From the NCBI RefSeq assembly GCF_020541305.1, contig NZ_CP047396.1, positions 558,001 through 622,000 on the forward strand: a stretch of DNA of 64,000 bases, written 5' to 3'. The notes under the pieces were generated by a model, which was not told the origin of the DNA, made no database searches, and worked only from the letters and a program-made list of their open reading frames with translations. This stretch comes from Candidatus Vallotiella adelgis. Its GTDB lineage: Bacteria > Pseudomonadota > Gammaproteobacteria > Burkholderiales > Burkholderiaceae. Both the position numbers and the translations under genes were made by a program. This document shows positions 18,179-28,911 of this stretch, one piece after another; within the stretch, counting starts at the first letter, position 1; the number at the start of each line of letters is the position of its first letter.

Positions 18179-21157
18179 TTATTGGCATGCTTCGCACTCA
18201 TCGAATCCCGAATCGTTAAGACGCAGCGCGCATACTGACCCCGCGATCTCATTTTGTGGTTTCGCATGGGGAGGGTTATATACACCAGCGTTATGCGCCA
18301 TCGAGTTAACCGATATATCACTTCTACCGTGTGTCACACCTACTCCACAGCTGCTGGATGGCACCGCATTAAGCGCGCCATGCGCAACCGTAGACTTCTC
18401 GACGTGCGTTGCAGCGATCGTACGCAAATAGTACGTCGTTTTTAACCCGCGTAACCAGGCGAGCTTGTAGATTGCATCCAGTTTCTTGCCAGATGCACCG
18501 GCCATGTAGATATTTAGCGACTGTGCTTGGTCAATCCACTTCTGCCGCCGCGATGCTGCCTCTACAAGCCACTGCGGATCTACTTCAAACGCAGTTGCAT
18601 ATATTTCGCGAAGATCAGCTGGAATACGATCAATACGCGCCAGTGATCCATCAAAATACTTTAAATCAGCTACCATGACCTCATCCCAGAGACCGAGCGC
18701 TTTCAGATCATGTACTAGGTATTCATTAACGACTGTAAATTCTCCTGACAGATTCGATTTTACATACAGATTCTGAAAAGTTGGCTCAATGCACGCAGAT
18801 ACGCCAATAATGTTAGAGATTGTTGCGGTCGGTGCGATCGCAACACAGTTGGAGTTACGCATGCCGTATGTAGCGATGCGCTCACGCAGCGCGTTCCAAT
18901 CCATTGACTCAGACGAATCAACCTCAACATACCCGCCACGCGAGCCGGCAAGCAGAGTCAGCGTGTCCTGCGGCAATATTCCTTGATCCCATAGTGAGCC
19001 GCGGTACGATGGGTACTGACCACGCTCGCTCGCTAGATCAATAGACGCCCAGTACGCGTAGTAGCAAACGGCTTCCATCGAGCGGTCTGCGAACTCTACT
19101 GCCTGTTGTGATGCATATGGCGTACGCCGAAGGTGAAGGCAATCCTGAAACCCCATGATACCTATGCCGACCGGCCGATGCTTTAGATTCGAGTTGCGCG
19201 CTTTAGCAATCGCATAATAGTTGATATCGATCACATTATCGAGCATACGCATTGCGATGCCGATAGTGCGTTTGAGCTTATCATGATCCAGCATATGACG
19301 GCCGTCTCTGCCTTGCTTCATATGCGCGACAAGATTGACTGAGCCTAAGTTGCAGACTGCAATCTCGTTATCACTCGTATTTAACGTGATTTCGGTGCAC
19401 AAATTCGACGAATGTACGACACCCACGTGCTGCTGCTGTGAGCGTATGTTACACGGATCTTTGAATGTAATCCATGGGTGACCGGTCTCGAACAGCATCC
19501 CGAGCATCTTGCGCCACAGTTGCGCAGCTGGAATCCTCTTAAATGGCTTGAGTTCTCCACGTGTAGCCTTCGCTTCGTATGCGACATATGCCCGCTCAAA
19601 TTCATCGCCGAACTTATCATGCAAGTCCGGGCAAGTTGACGGCGAGAAGAGGGTCCAGTCGCCTCCTTCAATCACCCGCTTCATAAATAAATCTGGTATC
19701 CAGTTTGCTGTATTCATGTCGTGCGTCCGACGACGATCATCACCGGTATTCTTGCGCAGTTCGAGAAACTCCTCGATGTCCAGATGCCAAGCCTCAAGAT
19801 ATGCACACACGGCGCCCTTGCGTTTTCCACCTTGATTGACCGCAACCGCTGTATCGTTAACAACCTTCAGAAAGGGAACTACGCCTTGCGACTTGCCGTT
19901 AGTGCCTTTAATATGCGAGCCAAGCGCACGCACGCGGGTCCAGTCGTTGCCAAGGCCGCCAGCGAACTTCGACAATAGTGCGTTTTCCTTTAGTGCCTCA
20001 TAGATGCCGTCCAGATCGTCTGCTACTGTCGTTAAGTAGCAGGACGACAGTTGCGTTCGGCGCGTGCCGGAGTTAAACAGCGTTGGTGTTGAGCTCATAA
20101 AGTCGAACGTCGATAATATATTGTAGAACTCGATTGCCCACGCTTCACGGTCAATTTCGTTTAGTGCAAGCCCCATCGCCACCCGCATAAAGAACGCCTG
20201 AGGCATTTCAATGCGCCGCTCGTCTATATGCAGGAAATAACGGTCATACAGTGTCTGTAGACCGAGATAGCCGAATTTCAGATCACGCGAGGCATCCAGT
20301 GCGTTTCCTAGTTTCTTTAAGTCGAATTGAAGTAACTTTTCATCGAGCAACCCGGCTTCGACACCTCGCTCTAAGAACTGAGGGAAATACTCTGCATACC
20401 GGTTTTCCATTTCGGACTGCAGTACCTCTTCGCCAAAGATCTCATGACGCATCGTATGCAGTAGAAGGCGAGCGGTAACCCGGTTATAGGCCGGCTCTTT
20501 CTCAATCATTATGCGCGCAGCGAGGATTGCTGAGTTGTAGACCTGCGACAGTGGCACGCCATCGTAGAGATTCTTGAGTGTTTCGGCGATGATCGGTTCC
20601 GCGCTCACCGACTCACCGCACTCATCACAGGCGGATGCAATCACCCTGCACAATGCAGCAAGATTCAGTGGCCTTACGATACCATCTTCGTTGACATTTA
20701 ACTCGCTTTTCGCTGGTTTTTGTACTGATGCATTCCCGCGTTCTACAGCGCGTTTCTCGCGATACAGCACGTAAGCGCGCGCAGTATTATGCTCACCAGC
20801 CCGCATTAAAGCGAGTTCGACCTGGTCTTGAATATCTTCAATATGAAAAGTACCGCTATTCGGTCGACTACGCACGAGCGCGTACACGATCGCCTGCGTT
20901 AGCCGATCCACTAATTCGCGCATGCGCGCTGATGCGGCACCCTGACCGCCATTAATGGCGAGAAAAGCCTTAGTCAGTGCAATGGCGATCTTTGACGGCT
21001 CAAACGACACTACACTCCCGTTTCGACGAATGATCTTGTAGTCGGTAAGCATCGCCTGCGGTATCAATACGCATGTGCTATGAGCAACGCCACCGACATG
21101 TGGCACACAGGCTGCAGCACTGGGATATTGAGACGTAACATTCTCGGTGGTTTGCAT
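18179..21157 (-). CDS. nrdA: Class Ia ribonucleotide reductase, alpha subunit
   Basis: NrdA reduces ribonucleoside diphosphates to deoxyribonucleoside diphosphates. The 992-residue product has an N-terminal ATP-cone (IIRRNGSVVSFEPSKIAIAL, about residues 40-60), the redox Cys in TQLSSCYLTT, FAGGLGNDWTRVRALGS, the catalytic NLCTEITLNT with Cys and Glu, and the C-terminal swinging cysteines in DECEACQ. The ATG at 21157 is chosen because an AGGAG site lies eight bases upstream; a further in-frame start two codons earlier lacks this. The nearly 1.9-kb gene-free region upstream must carry the promoter. Keeping an ATP-cone implies allosteric activity control by ATP/dATP. Confidence 0.96.
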   Translation of the reverse strand: MQTTENVTSQYPSAAACVPHVGGVAHSTCVLIPQAMLTDYKIIRRNGSVVSFEPSKIAIALTKAFLAINGGQGAASARMRELVDRLTQAIVYALVRSRPNSGTFHIEDIQDQVELALMRAGEHNTARAYVLYREKRAVERGNASVQKPAKSELNVNEDGIVRPLNLAALCRVIASACDECGESVSAEPIIAETLKNLYDGVPLSQVYNSAILAARIMIEKEPAYNRVTARLLLHTMRHEIFGEEVLQSEMENRYAEYFPQFLERGVEAGLLDEKLLQFDLKKLGNALDASRDLKFGYLGLQTLYDRYFLHIDERRIEMPQAFFMRVAMGLALNEIDREAWAIEFYNILSTFDFMSSTPTLFNSGTRRTQLSSCYLTTVADDLDGIYEALKENALLSKFAGGLGNDWTRVRALGSHIKGTNGKSQGVVPFLKVVNDTAVAVNQGGKRKGAVCAYLEAWHLDIEEFLELRKNTGDDRRRTHDMNTANWIPDLFMKRVIEGGDWTLFSPSTCPDLHDKFGDEFERAYVAYEAKATRGELKPFKRIPAAQLWRKMLGMLFETGHPWITFKDPCNIRSQQQHVGVVHSSNLCTEITLNTSDNEIAVCNLGSVNLVAHMKQGRDGRHMLDHDKLKRTIGIAMRMLDNVIDINYYAIAKARNSNLKHRPVGIGIMGFQDCLHLRRTPYASQQAVEFADRSMEAVCYYAYWASIDLASERGQYPSYRGSLWDQGILPQDTLTLLAGSRGGYVEVDSSESMDWNALRERIATYGMRNSNCVAIAPTATISNIIGVSACIEPTFQNLYVKSNLSGEFTVVNEYLVHDLKALGLWDEVMVADLKYFDGSLARIDRIPADLREIYATAFEVDPQWLVEAASRRQKWIDQAQSLNIYMAGASGKKLDAIYKLAWLRGLKTTYYLRTIAATHVEKSTVAHGALNAVPSSSCGVGVTHGRSDISVNSMAHNAGVYNPPHAKPQNEIAGSVCALRLNDSGFDECEACQ

Positions 21158-23038
21158 GGGCAAAACTCCTGATCTTTTATTTCATGCTGCGGTGAATTTT
21201 CGTTCTTAAAATAAGCAGGGCCTGATAACGACGTATTGGCAAAATACTATGCACAGAGCAACAATATCTAGTATTTTTACTTTGCATATATACACCCAAT
21301 TCAGGGTAGATTTATTTAAGATCCTACGAATAAATTTTCATCTAGAGACTTGACTTCTTAGCATGTGCTATCAGCAGCTAGCTGCCCGCTATGAAGAATA
21401 TGCAGAGATACTAAACGTCTCCAAGCGGTACAGCATAAATCCGCGTACAGCACGTTCAGTGTAAATAAGAAAAAACTGTCGCTAGCAGCGCTAGCTGCAT
21501 TCATAGCCGATTCCCGTTCAAATGCGGCCCTGGATCAGTCTTTCAACCTAGGGCGATGTCTTCATGGTCGGCCATAACAGTAATTGGACAGCACCTAAAC
21601 AGTGCGGCGCACAATTGCCTTAGCGTCTTGTACTAAGGCTCACAGGTATACTTATCTAAGTCCTGTTATACGATGCAGATTAAAACACGAGATGCTACAT
21701 CTCACGCAGTTATACATACAAGAGTGCAACTTGTAATCCAGTTGGTTGATAAACCATCCCGACATCGCGGTACTATCAAACCTTCCCGTCAGAAACTGAT
21801 TTTTAGGATATCACCAGTATTTGCTTGACCACTGTGGCACTCACACTAAGATTCGCACAGCAAATATGCTAGGCAGACGGAGACTATCCAGCATATTGAT
21901 ACAGTGGCTCTGGCGCCGTATCACCGTCATCACCAATCTAGTCTGCGCCAGACTGGCAGGGGTGAGCTATACACAATTTAAGCGCGTCGGCGCTGCGTCA
22001 TTGTTTTCAGCTAGCCCTGATTCGTAGTAAGGAGCGTGGTCGGTGAAACAAAAGATAGCCCCCCCTACCAACCACTGCCCCGATTCTTATTGGTACTGCG
22101 CGCACAGAATGCACATACTGCTAACGTATGTGGTGAACTCATTGTTCAGGGTCTACTTCGTGTTGATTAGTGTTGCATATAGGTTGTTAGTAATCGCCGC
22201 CTTGCATGCGCTTGCGGTGTTGCCGAATAGCATGGGCTAGAACCACCTGTGCGTAACCAATTATCGAGTTAGTTCGATGTTCCGCTAAGCACTATTAGCG
22301 CTGAAAAAATTCTATTTCGCTCGAACATTTCAAGCTTCTTCATACCAATACTGCCACTGATGAGCAACATATGTTTTATCGAGCAACTCATTGTCTAGAC
22401 CGTTAAGCTAGGTTACAAAAACGCGCTCAAGTTTATGTCATAGATCATATACAGCACTATTACTAGTGGAACATCATGAGCGTGGTCTATTTTAGAAGTG
22501 CTGTTGCAGCGCATAGTGGTCTGCCACATGTGCGAGACTTGCAGCACTACTTGCATTGCGCTCTATGTATAATTTGTTCATCGTATGTAGAACCACACAG
22601 GCAATCGGCACCAAGAGAAATCGCATCCCATCAGGAAAACGCTTAGCCCAGAAAACACCCGCACCCGGACCACATCATTAATGATCATTCGAAGATAAAG
22701 ACCAACACATCATTGTGTTAGCTACGAAACTGTCATATGCAGCACTAGATTGGTAAATAACATCACACGTTTGTCTGAGACAATGCAGTTACCAGTGACA
22801 CTGGTAACAGAATGCTTTGCAGATTATACACATGCTGATATACTTGCTAAGTAGCTATGCTAAAAGCACCATATAAAAGTACAATAAAAAATGCTGTACT
22901 ATGCAGATAGTCATCATTTTATAGTAGTATCCGCTGTCAGCTGTTCTAGATTTCGCAGATTTCATATGTGTTTTAAGATCGAGCGGGCACCATTCGATCA
23001 TACTCGTGTCCGCGTACAGCGAACCGCACAAAACTTTC
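21158..23038. other. 1.9-kb gene desert between nrdA and ffh
   Basis: No gene is recognisable. The ORFs of 60-90 codons here (for example 21821-22027 and 22043-22240 on +) have no family motifs. In Burkholderia this interval carries ampD, a two-component pair and a cytochrome-c assembly-type membrane protein, as I recall, all of which appear to have been lost. The nrdA promoter must lie near the left end; weak A/T-rich palindromic stretches around 21261-21297 recall NrdR boxes but are not convincing. A 21-base near-palindrome lies at 22788-22808. Confidence 0.5.
22788..22808. repeat. 21-base palindrome (10-bp arms, one central base)
   Basis: GTTACCAGTG, a central A, and CACTGGTAAC form a perfect operator-like palindrome about 230 bases upstream of ffh. 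It could be a relic regulator site or a chance sequence; no other copy was noticed in the window. Confidence 0.6.
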
Positions 23039-24406
23039 ATGCTCGATAATCTTACACAACGTATGACACGCGTCATGAAGACGCTACGCGGTGAAGCACG
23101 GCTCACCGAGGCCAACACGCAAGAAATACTGCGTGAAGTGCGTTTGGCACTGCTCGAGGCAGACGTCGCGCTTCCCGTAGTTCGCGAATTTATCGCTAAG
23201 GTCCAGGAAAAAGCACTTGGCGCGAAAGTAATCAGTAGCTTGACGCCCGGGCAGGCTCTAGTCGATATCGTTCAAAAAGAATTAACCTTAGTGATCGGTG
23301 GCGGCCGCAATAGCAGGGCGGCCGAGTTGAACTTAGCAGTTACACCACCGGCCGTAATTTTAATGGTAGGTCTACAGGGCGCTGGCAAAACCACTACGGT
23401 CGGCAAGTTAGCCAAACTCCTGCGCGAGAAACAGAAAAAGAAAGTTCTGACCGTATCCTGTGATGTGTATCGACCCGCGGCAATCGCACAACTTAAAAGC
23501 GTCACCGAGCAGACTGGTGCAGATTTCTTTTCATCCCAACCGAACCAAAATCCGCTGGATATTTCTCGGGCTGCATTAGATTGGGCTAAGCGCCACTATC
23601 ACGATGTATTGATCGTGGATACAGCTGGACGGTTTAGTATTGATGATAAAATGATGAAGGAAATTGCTGGGTTGCACGCGCAGCTCAGACCGGCCGAGAC
23701 ACTGTTCGTCGTTGATGCCATGCTTGGACAAGATGCAGTTAATATCGCAAAGACTTTCAGTGATGCACTACCGCTCACTGGAATCGTGCTCACTAAGCTT
23801 GATGGCGATTCGCGCGGCGGTGCGTCGCTATCCGTTCACTATGTAACAGGTCGGCCTATTAAGTTCGTTGGCATTGGCGAAAAGCTAGACGGTTTAGAGA
23901 TCTTCTACCCGGAACGAATGGCCAACCGGATCCTAGGTATGGGGGATATCCTTGCGCTAGTTGAAGAGGCGCAGCGTAGTATGGATATACTAACCGCGGA
24001 GAAGCTTGCCGAGAAGGTTAAAAAAGGCGGCGCTTTTGATCTAAATGACCTGCGCGCCCAACTATCACAAATGAAGAAAATAGGCGGCTTATCAGCACTC
24101 ATAGACAAGCTTCCGGCACAATTTCATCAGGCTTCTAGTGGTGCTAATATACCTCAAGCCGAAAAACAAATCTATCGCATGGAAGGGATCATAAATTCGA
24201 TGACACCATCTGAGCGCGCTAAGCCGGATCTGATTAAAGCAAAGCGCAAGCGACGTATCGCGACTGGAGCCGGCGTACAGGTACAGGAGGTAAACCGGAT
24301 GCTAAACCAGTTTGAACATATGCGCAGCATAATGAAGAAAATAAAAGGCAGCAGTCTACAGAATATAATACACAGCATAAAAAGTGTGCTACCCGGCCCC
24401 CGTTGA
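23039..24406 (+). CDS. ffh: Signal recognition particle protein Ffh
   Basis: Ffh binds 4.5S RNA and signal sequences of nascent membrane proteins and delivers them to FtsY at the inner membrane. The 455-residue product starts MLDNLTQRMTRVMKTLRGEARLT (N domain), has the G domain with GLQGAGKTTTVGKLA near residue 100, VDTAGR, TKLDGDSRGGA and the methionine-containing M domain with MKKIGGLSALIDKLPAQ and a basic RNA-binding stretch KAKRKRRIATGAGVQVQEVN. The frame opens 33 bases earlier, but the ATG at 23039 matches the family start. A GC-rich hairpin follows the stop. Confidence 0.96.
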   Translation: MLDNLTQRMTRVMKTLRGEARLTEANTQEILREVRLALLEADVALPVVREFIAKVQEKALGAKVISSLTPGQALVDIVQKELTLVIGGGRNSRAAELNLAVTPPAVILMVGLQGAGKTTTVGKLAKLLREKQKKKVLTVSCDVYRPAAIAQLKSVTEQTGADFFSSQPNQNPLDISRAALDWAKRHYHDVLIVDTAGRFSIDDKMMKEIAGLHAQLRPAETLFVVDAMLGQDAVNIAKTFSDALPLTGIVLTKLDGDSRGGASLSVHYVTGRPIKFVGIGEKLDGLEIFYPERMANRILGMGDILALVEEAQRSMDILTAEKLAEKVKKGGAFDLNDLRAQLSQMKKIGGLSALIDKLPAQFHQASSGANIPQAEKQIYRMEGIINSMTPSERAKPDLIKAKRKRRIATGAGVQVQEVNRMLNQFEHMRSIMKKIKGSSLQNIIHSIKSVLPGPR

Positions 24407-24410
24407 ATTG

Positions 24411-24440
24411 AGCCGCCCGGCGGCGGCTATCTCGAATTTT
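24411..24440 (+). terminator. Probable intrinsic terminator after ffh
   Basis: AGCCGCC (24411-24417), loop CGGC, GGCGGCT (24422-24428) form a 7-bp GC stem four bases after the ffh stop codon. The T-rich stretch AATTTTCTCT follows about eight bases later. The stem is strong but the T run is offset, so termination efficiency is uncertain. Confidence 0.5.
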
Positions 24441-24957
24441 CTCTCCGGCACTCGTGGCATCTTCTGCGTTGTAAGCATGCTAGTATATTCCTACTAAAAT
24501 ACAAAAAACCGCGAGGAAGTTTCTAGACATTGTCTACATCACAGAGAAGATCGTGTTGTCCGCCGACGTGGCGGACTAAATTTTATTGATAGCAATCGAC
24601 AATTCGGGGGGTAATACATGATAAGTTCTCGTCTAGGATTTCTGTTATTTCTGTTATGGGCAATAGCTGTAGTTTTGGCGATATCACAACACAATGTGTG
24701 GCACATAATGTGCAGCAGCCCGCGGCTCTAGCAAGAATGAGTCAAAACCGTACGCACTAGTGCTCAACGAGATTGCAGCTCAAGGAAAACAGCTAGCAGT
24801 CATCCCGAAACGGCTCGCTGAAAAAAGATCTAGTGGCTTTAGTATGGATCGCTGCGCGAGAAGATAGAATTATTGTGAAGATAAAAAAATACACTTAGAT
24901 TCCCGTGGTGTCCTAATTTTAAATTAGTATATATTTGGCTGTGTAATAAAGACTAAA
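24441..24957. other. Decayed spacer between ffh and marC
   Basis: About 520 bases without an intact gene. An ATG at about 24618 on the + strand starts MISSRLGFLLFLLWAIAVV, which looks like a signal peptide, but the frame stops after some 37 codons. It may be the head of a lost exported protein such as the lytic transglycosylase found near ffh in some Burkholderia; that identification is a guess. Confidence 0.4.
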
Positions 24958-25014
24958 GGGTATTGGCGTAACCTGATTACGCCTTCTTGCCTGAAAGGCA
25001 ACGCCTGAATACCC
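24958..25014. other. Compact three-helix (three-way junction) RNA-like structure
   Basis: GGGTATT (24958-24964) pairs with AATACCC (25008-25014). Inside are GGCGTAA (24965-24971) pairing with TTACGCC (24977-24983) around a five-base loop, and TTGCC (24987-24991) pairing with GGCAA (24997-25001). CCTGA occurs in the first loop, the second hairpin and the junction strand. Read on the minus strand the structure lies 50 bases beyond the marC stop and is followed by a T-rich stretch (TTTAGTCTTTATT), so it may terminate the proS-marC transcript. Confidence 0.5.
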
Positions 25015-25063
25015 AGTGTAGGCTACTGTTCGGCTTTGCTTTTTTACTTTGAGATTGCAAATC

Positions 25064-25660
25064 TCAACACTGTCGCATAAAAATCCGGATACCCTCGAGA
25101 ATCATCTCTACTGCAATTCCGACGAATACGAGCCCCATTAACCTCTCAAAGGCGGCAACAGCACGTGTGCCGACCCATCGCTGAATCTTATCGGCTAGCA
25201 GAAGAACGAGCGCACACACGATCATCGTCACCGTTAACGCACCAATCCATTTCAGCATCTTGCCTGGCGCCTGAGATGTCAACAGCATAACGGTTGTAAT
25301 GGCTGATGGTCCTGCCAGCGCAGGAATAGCAAGTGGAACGATTAGCGGTTCACCGAGCGACTCGCCACCCAATGGACCTTCCGCGTGTGGAAAAATCATC
25401 CGAAGCGCAATTAAAAATAGTACGATCCCCCCCGCTAGTCGCAACGATAAATCTGTCAAATGCATCATGTGCAAGAACGCATGTCCGGCTAGCATGAATA
25501 CCAGCAGTATAATAAACGCGATGGCTACCTCACGCAGAATCACTCTTGGTCGCCTCTCCTCAGCGACATTTCGTAATACATTAATAAATAATGGGATATT
25601 ACCCAGCGGATCCGTAATTAGGATCAGTAGGACTGTTGCGGACAGGAATGTGTATTGCAC
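25064..25660 (-). CDS. MarC-family (UPF0056) integral membrane protein
   Basis: A 198-residue inner-membrane protein with about six hydrophobic segments, starting MQYTFLSATVLLILITDPLGNIPLF, which contains the family's conserved DPxGNIP segment. Other MarC-like features are LAGGIVLFLIALRMIFP and VPLAIPALAGPSAITTVMLL. The family's function is unknown; the E. coli member was once linked to multiple antibiotic resistance, a link later withdrawn. It starts 12 bases after the proS stop and is probably in one operon with it. A stem-loop begins at its stop codon, and a three-helix structure follows about 50 bases further on. Confidence 0.88.
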   Translation of the reverse strand: MQYTFLSATVLLILITDPLGNIPLFINVLRNVAEERRPRVILREVAIAFIILLVFMLAGHAFLHMMHLTDLSLRLAGGIVLFLIALRMIFPHAEGPLGGESLGEPLIVPLAIPALAGPSAITTVMLLTSQAPGKMLKWIGALTVTMIVCALVLLLADKIQRWVGTRAVAAFERLMGLVFVGIAVEMILEGIRIFMRQC

Positions 25661-25672
25661 GGCTGTGGTCCT

Positions 25673-27409
25673 TCAGTGCGCCAGTGCTGCACACACTCTA
25701 TCGACAACCCATGTTGTCGCCTGTTCAAGCGGCAACAGTGGTTGCGTCACATCACGGCGGCTTTGATACTCGATTTTACCCTCCTTGAGACCACGATCAC
25801 TGATCACGAGACGGTGTGGTACGCCAATTAACTCCCAATCCGAAAACATGACACCAGGCCGCTCACCACGGTCATCCAAGATTACGTCAACACCCGCGTT
25901 AAGTAGCTCATGATAGAGCTTATCCGCCTGCTTGCGCACTGCGTTGCTGCGCTGATAGTCCATGGGGCAGAGCACCAAATGAAATGGCGCAATAACCTCT
26001 GGCCAGATAATTCCACGTTCATCGGAATTCTGTTCGATTGCTGCACCTAGAATTCGTGTGATGCCAATTCCATAGCACCCCATCGTTATCGGTGCTGATT
26101 TGCCATGCTCGTCTAGAAACATCGCGCCCATGGATTTTGAGTACTTCGTACTTAGCTGAAACACATGCCCAACCTCAATGCCACGGCACAGTTCTAGCTT
26201 GCCGCAGCCATCCGGTGATGGATCACCTTTTCTCACGTTGCGCAAGTCTGCTACTTCTGGCGAAGGCAAGTCTCGGCCCCAGTTAACACCCGTGGTATGG
26301 TGGTCCACCTCATTCGAACCTACGACGAAATCGCTCATATTCGCTACAGTGTAGTCTGCAACTACTCTTACCGGCTTGCGCATGTTCAACGGCCCTAAAT
26401 AGCCAGTCGGCGCGCCGAGCCAATCTATGATTTCCTGCTCAGTAGCAAACCGATAGCGAGCCTGCCCCAACACTTTGCTAGCCTTAATTTCGTTCAATTC
26501 ATGGTCACCACGTAATAGCAGAAGCCAAATCGTCGGGTCAGCGCTTTCGTTATCTACTGCTAACACAATCGACTTAATCGTACGCTCTAACCCAATACCT
26601 AGATAATCAGCTACTTGCTCGCATTTCACTTTACCTGGTGTGATCTTCTTTATCAGCGGCTCACTCGGTGACGCGCGAGATGCGATTAATGATAAGGCTT
26701 CAGCTGCCTCAATATTGGCCGCATAGTTTGAACTAGGACAATACGCGATCGCATCTTCGCCAGTTGCGGCGGTCACATGAAATTCGTGTGACTCTGTGCC
26801 ACCAATCGATCCGTTATCAGCTGACACCGCACGAAACTTCAGCTTCAAGCGAGTGAAAATCTTAACGTACGCATCGTACATTTTCTGGTACGACAACTGC
26901 AATCCGGCATAATCGCGATCGAACGAATACGCATCCTTCATAATGAACTCGCGCCCCCGTATCACCCCGAACCTAGGGCGGATTTCGTCGCGGAACTTAG
27001 TCTGTACCTGGTAAAAATTCACAGGCATCTGGCGGTAGCTCTTAATTTCCTTTCGCGCGATATCGGTAACTACTTCTTCATGAGTTGGTCCGACAACAAA
27101 GTCACGGTTGTGGCGGTCTTGCAAGCGTAGCAGTTCTGGGCCATATTGATTCCAGCGACCGGATTCCTTCCATAACTGAGCTGGTTGCACCGCTGGCATT
27201 AATAGCTCAATCGCTCCGGCTCGGTTCATCTCTTCGCGTACGATCGCCTCTATTTTGCGGATCGAGCGCAACCCAATTGGCATATAGTTGTAGATACCGC
27301 CGGCGACTCGGCGAATCATTCCCGCTCTAATCATTAGCTGGTGACTAACGATTTCAGCATCGGCTGGCACTTCCTTTAACGTGCCGATGAAAAAACGTGA
27401 AGCTTTCAT
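25673..27409 (-). CDS. proS: Prolyl-tRNA synthetase
   Basis: ProS attaches proline to tRNA-Pro. The 578-residue class II synthetase starts [19 protein letters not shown], shows [17 protein letters not shown], the motif 2 region [21 protein letters not shown], the large inserted editing domain (about residues 225-380) that removes misacylated alanine, motif 3 in [17 protein letters not shown] and the C-terminal anticodon-binding domain ([21 protein letters not shown]). The ATG at 27409 is the family start; the open frame runs 11 codons further. It diverges from rppH and is followed by marC. Confidence 0.96.
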   Translation of the reverse strand: MKASRFFIGTLKEVPADAEIVSHQLMIRAGMIRRVAGGIYNYMPIGLRSIRKIEAIVREEMNRAGAIELLMPAVQPAQLWKESGRWNQYGPELLRLQDRHNRDFVVGPTHEEVVTDIARKEIKSYRQMPVNFYQVQTKFRDEIRPRFGVIRGREFIMKDAYSFDRDYAGLQLSYQKMYDAYVKIFTRLKLKFRAVSADNGSIGGTESHEFHVTAATGEDAIAYCPSSNYAANIEAAEALSLIASRASPSEPLIKKITPGKVKCEQVADYLGIGLERTIKSIVLAVDNESADPTIWLLLLRGDHELNEIKASKVLGQARYRFATEQEIIDWLGAPTGYLGPLNMRKPVRVVADYTVANMSDFVVGSNEVDHHTTGVNWGRDLPSPEVADLRNVRKGDPSPDGCGKLELCRGIEVGHVFQLSTKYSKSMGAMFLDEHGKSAPITMGCYGIGITRILGAAIEQNSDERGIIWPEVIAPFHLVLCPMDYQRSNAVRKQADKLYHELLNAGVDVILDDRGERPGVMFSDWELIGVPHRLVISDRGLKEGKIEYQSRRDVTQPLLPLEQATTWVVDRVCAALAH

Positions 27410-27522
27410 TCTCAAGTGGTTCCAAAACGAGGGCACCGGCATACCTCACTCTAGCCGGGTCCGCACGGCGCCCATTAACTGTTTATAATAAAAATAATTT
27501 TAAAGGATTCGAAGGTGATTGT

Positions 27523-28125
27523 ATGCTGGATCGTGAAGGCTTTCGCCCGAACATCGGCATTCTCCTCTTAAACGCGCGAAACGAGGTTTTTTGGGGTAAG
27601 CGACTGCGTGAGCAGTCCTGGCAGTTTCCGCAAGGCGGCATCAAATATGGCGAGACACCTCTACAAGCGATGTTTCGAGAATTACACGAAGAAACTGGTT
27701 TAAGACCCGAGCATATCAAAGTCATCGGTCGCACACGTAACTGGTTGCGTTACGAGGTTCCCAACAAGTATATAAAGCGCGAGGTCCGCAGTCACTATCG
27801 TGGACAGAAACAGCTCTGGTTTTTATTGCGTATGATCGGACGGGACTGTGACATCTGCTTACGCGCAACCGATTATCCGGAATTTGACGCGTGGCGCTGG
27901 AACAGTTACTGGGTTCCGCTAGACGCCGTTATCGAGTTCAAAAGAGATGTATATCAAATGGCCCTAACTGAGCTTTATCACTTCATGCGAAGGAAACCTG
28001 GACGCTATGAACGTTCTGCATCGCAACAGAGCGGCCAGCAGCCAATACCACATATAAACGTGGCAACCGTATCAATTGATACGGTATATTTAGACACCGA
28101 GGCTAGCGCCAAGCCACTAATATGA
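27523..28125 (+). CDS. rppH: RNA pyrophosphohydrolase (Nudix)
   Basis: RppH removes pyrophosphate from the 5' end of triphosphorylated mRNA and so starts RNase E-dependent decay. The 200-residue product begins [17 protein letters not shown], has the full Nudix box from [12 protein letters not shown] to [10 protein letters not shown] (about residues 38-60), then NWLRYEVP and [13 protein letters not shown]. The ATG at 27523 is the family start although the frame is open from 27397. A TATAAT sequence at 27484-27489 is a possible -10 box without a recognisable -35. The C-terminal tail after about residue 160 is not conserved. Confidence 0.94.
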   Translation: MLDREGFRPNIGILLLNARNEVFWGKRLREQSWQFPQGGIKYGETPLQAMFRELHEETGLRPEHIKVIGRTRNWLRYEVPNKYIKREVRSHYRGQKQLWFLLRMIGRDCDICLRATDYPEFDAWRWNSYWVPLDAVIEFKRDVYQMALTELYHFMRRKPGRYERSASQQSGQQPIPHINVATVSIDTVYLDTEASAKPLI

Positions 28126-28759
28126 TTAGTGCATTAGCTTTCTTGCCCGCAGATCACTATTTTCAGAAACTGTTGAATGATGTAGTCTGGAGATCCACGT
28201 TTTATCTTCACAGGTTAGTGTAGCATTTTTTTCTGAGAATCTTTCCTGAAACATGCTATAGCAGTCACACTTGATTATCCATTACACCTACGTCGAGCTA
28301 TATATACAACCGTCTCTCTTCGGAAGACACAGACGATGTCGTACAGCTATACAGCTATACTGAGATGCTGACAGAGTAGAAATTTATGAAACCACGGCAC
28401 AGCAAACAGAGCATACCTCGAGTGTATGCTCACTACATGCTTGCCGGGCCACGTCATACCAAGATCAACTTCAACTATTCGAAGATCAAGATCTTTCGAT
28501 TGTCTAGAGTATTTATTACATCTGCTATAAATAGATAAACTGAGTAGTAATGCAGGCTTCTCTTAAAATAGCCTAACCCGAGTTTATATATTGCAGTTCT
28601 GTAGGATGCCTACAGGCACTTTTCTAATGCTCAGTATCATTACGTTGTCCCGGTAGATTAGTGCTGGCTCAAGCATATAATTAAGAATCTACTTAATCTC
28701 TGAACCTAGATATCAGCGCAGCAACGCTGATATAGATTATTCATCTACGTATCTCTTCA
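28126..28759. other. Decayed spacer between rppH and the proB remnant
   Basis: About 630 AT-rich bases with no readable gene. A CNP1-like exported protein gene normally sits between proB and rppH in Burkholderia; no part of it can be aligned here. rppH (+) and proB (-) converge on this stretch, but no obvious terminator is seen. Confidence 0.5.
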
Positions 28760-28911
28760 CAGCCTTCCTCGTCGAAACATGCACTCATCTCCACCTCGAA
28801 AAATATCTTGAACATCGACGACACTTATTGATAATAGACTCTTGCTGTCGCAAGTCAGCTTCTCAACCGTGTTCGGACTCATCAGGACATAGCCACTTTG
28901 TAGGTGGTATC
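28760..28911 (-). pseudogene. proB: PUA-domain remnant of glutamate 5-kinase
   Basis: Beyond the proB stop, the minus strand still encodes a readable PUA-domain sequence. The codons around the stop read TQRM, stop, DTTYKVAMS, aligning with the QWMADHLQVRGHVV region of full-length ProB. After a frame change, VEKLTCDSKSLLSISVVDVQ (28867 downward) matches the family VEKLTAGGKSLLPIGVVGVQ. So a nonsense codon plus frameshifts have cut off the domain. The match to remembered family sequence was made by eye. Confidence 0.8.

Noticed and set aside
21255-21300. Possible NrdR boxes upstream of nrdA
   Set aside because: The A/T-rich stretches match the consensus only partly and are not at the usual spacing of about three helical turns.
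22043-22240. Small hydrophobic ORF resembling a membrane protein
   Set aside because: The hydrophobic stretch is short, and neither the sequence nor the position matches a known gene; probably chance or a relic.
24958-25014. Hammerhead ribozyme or riboswitch identity for the three-helix element
   Set aside because: The catalytic core sequences of a hammerhead (CUGAUGA and GAAA at the junction) are not in place, and I recognise no riboswitch core.
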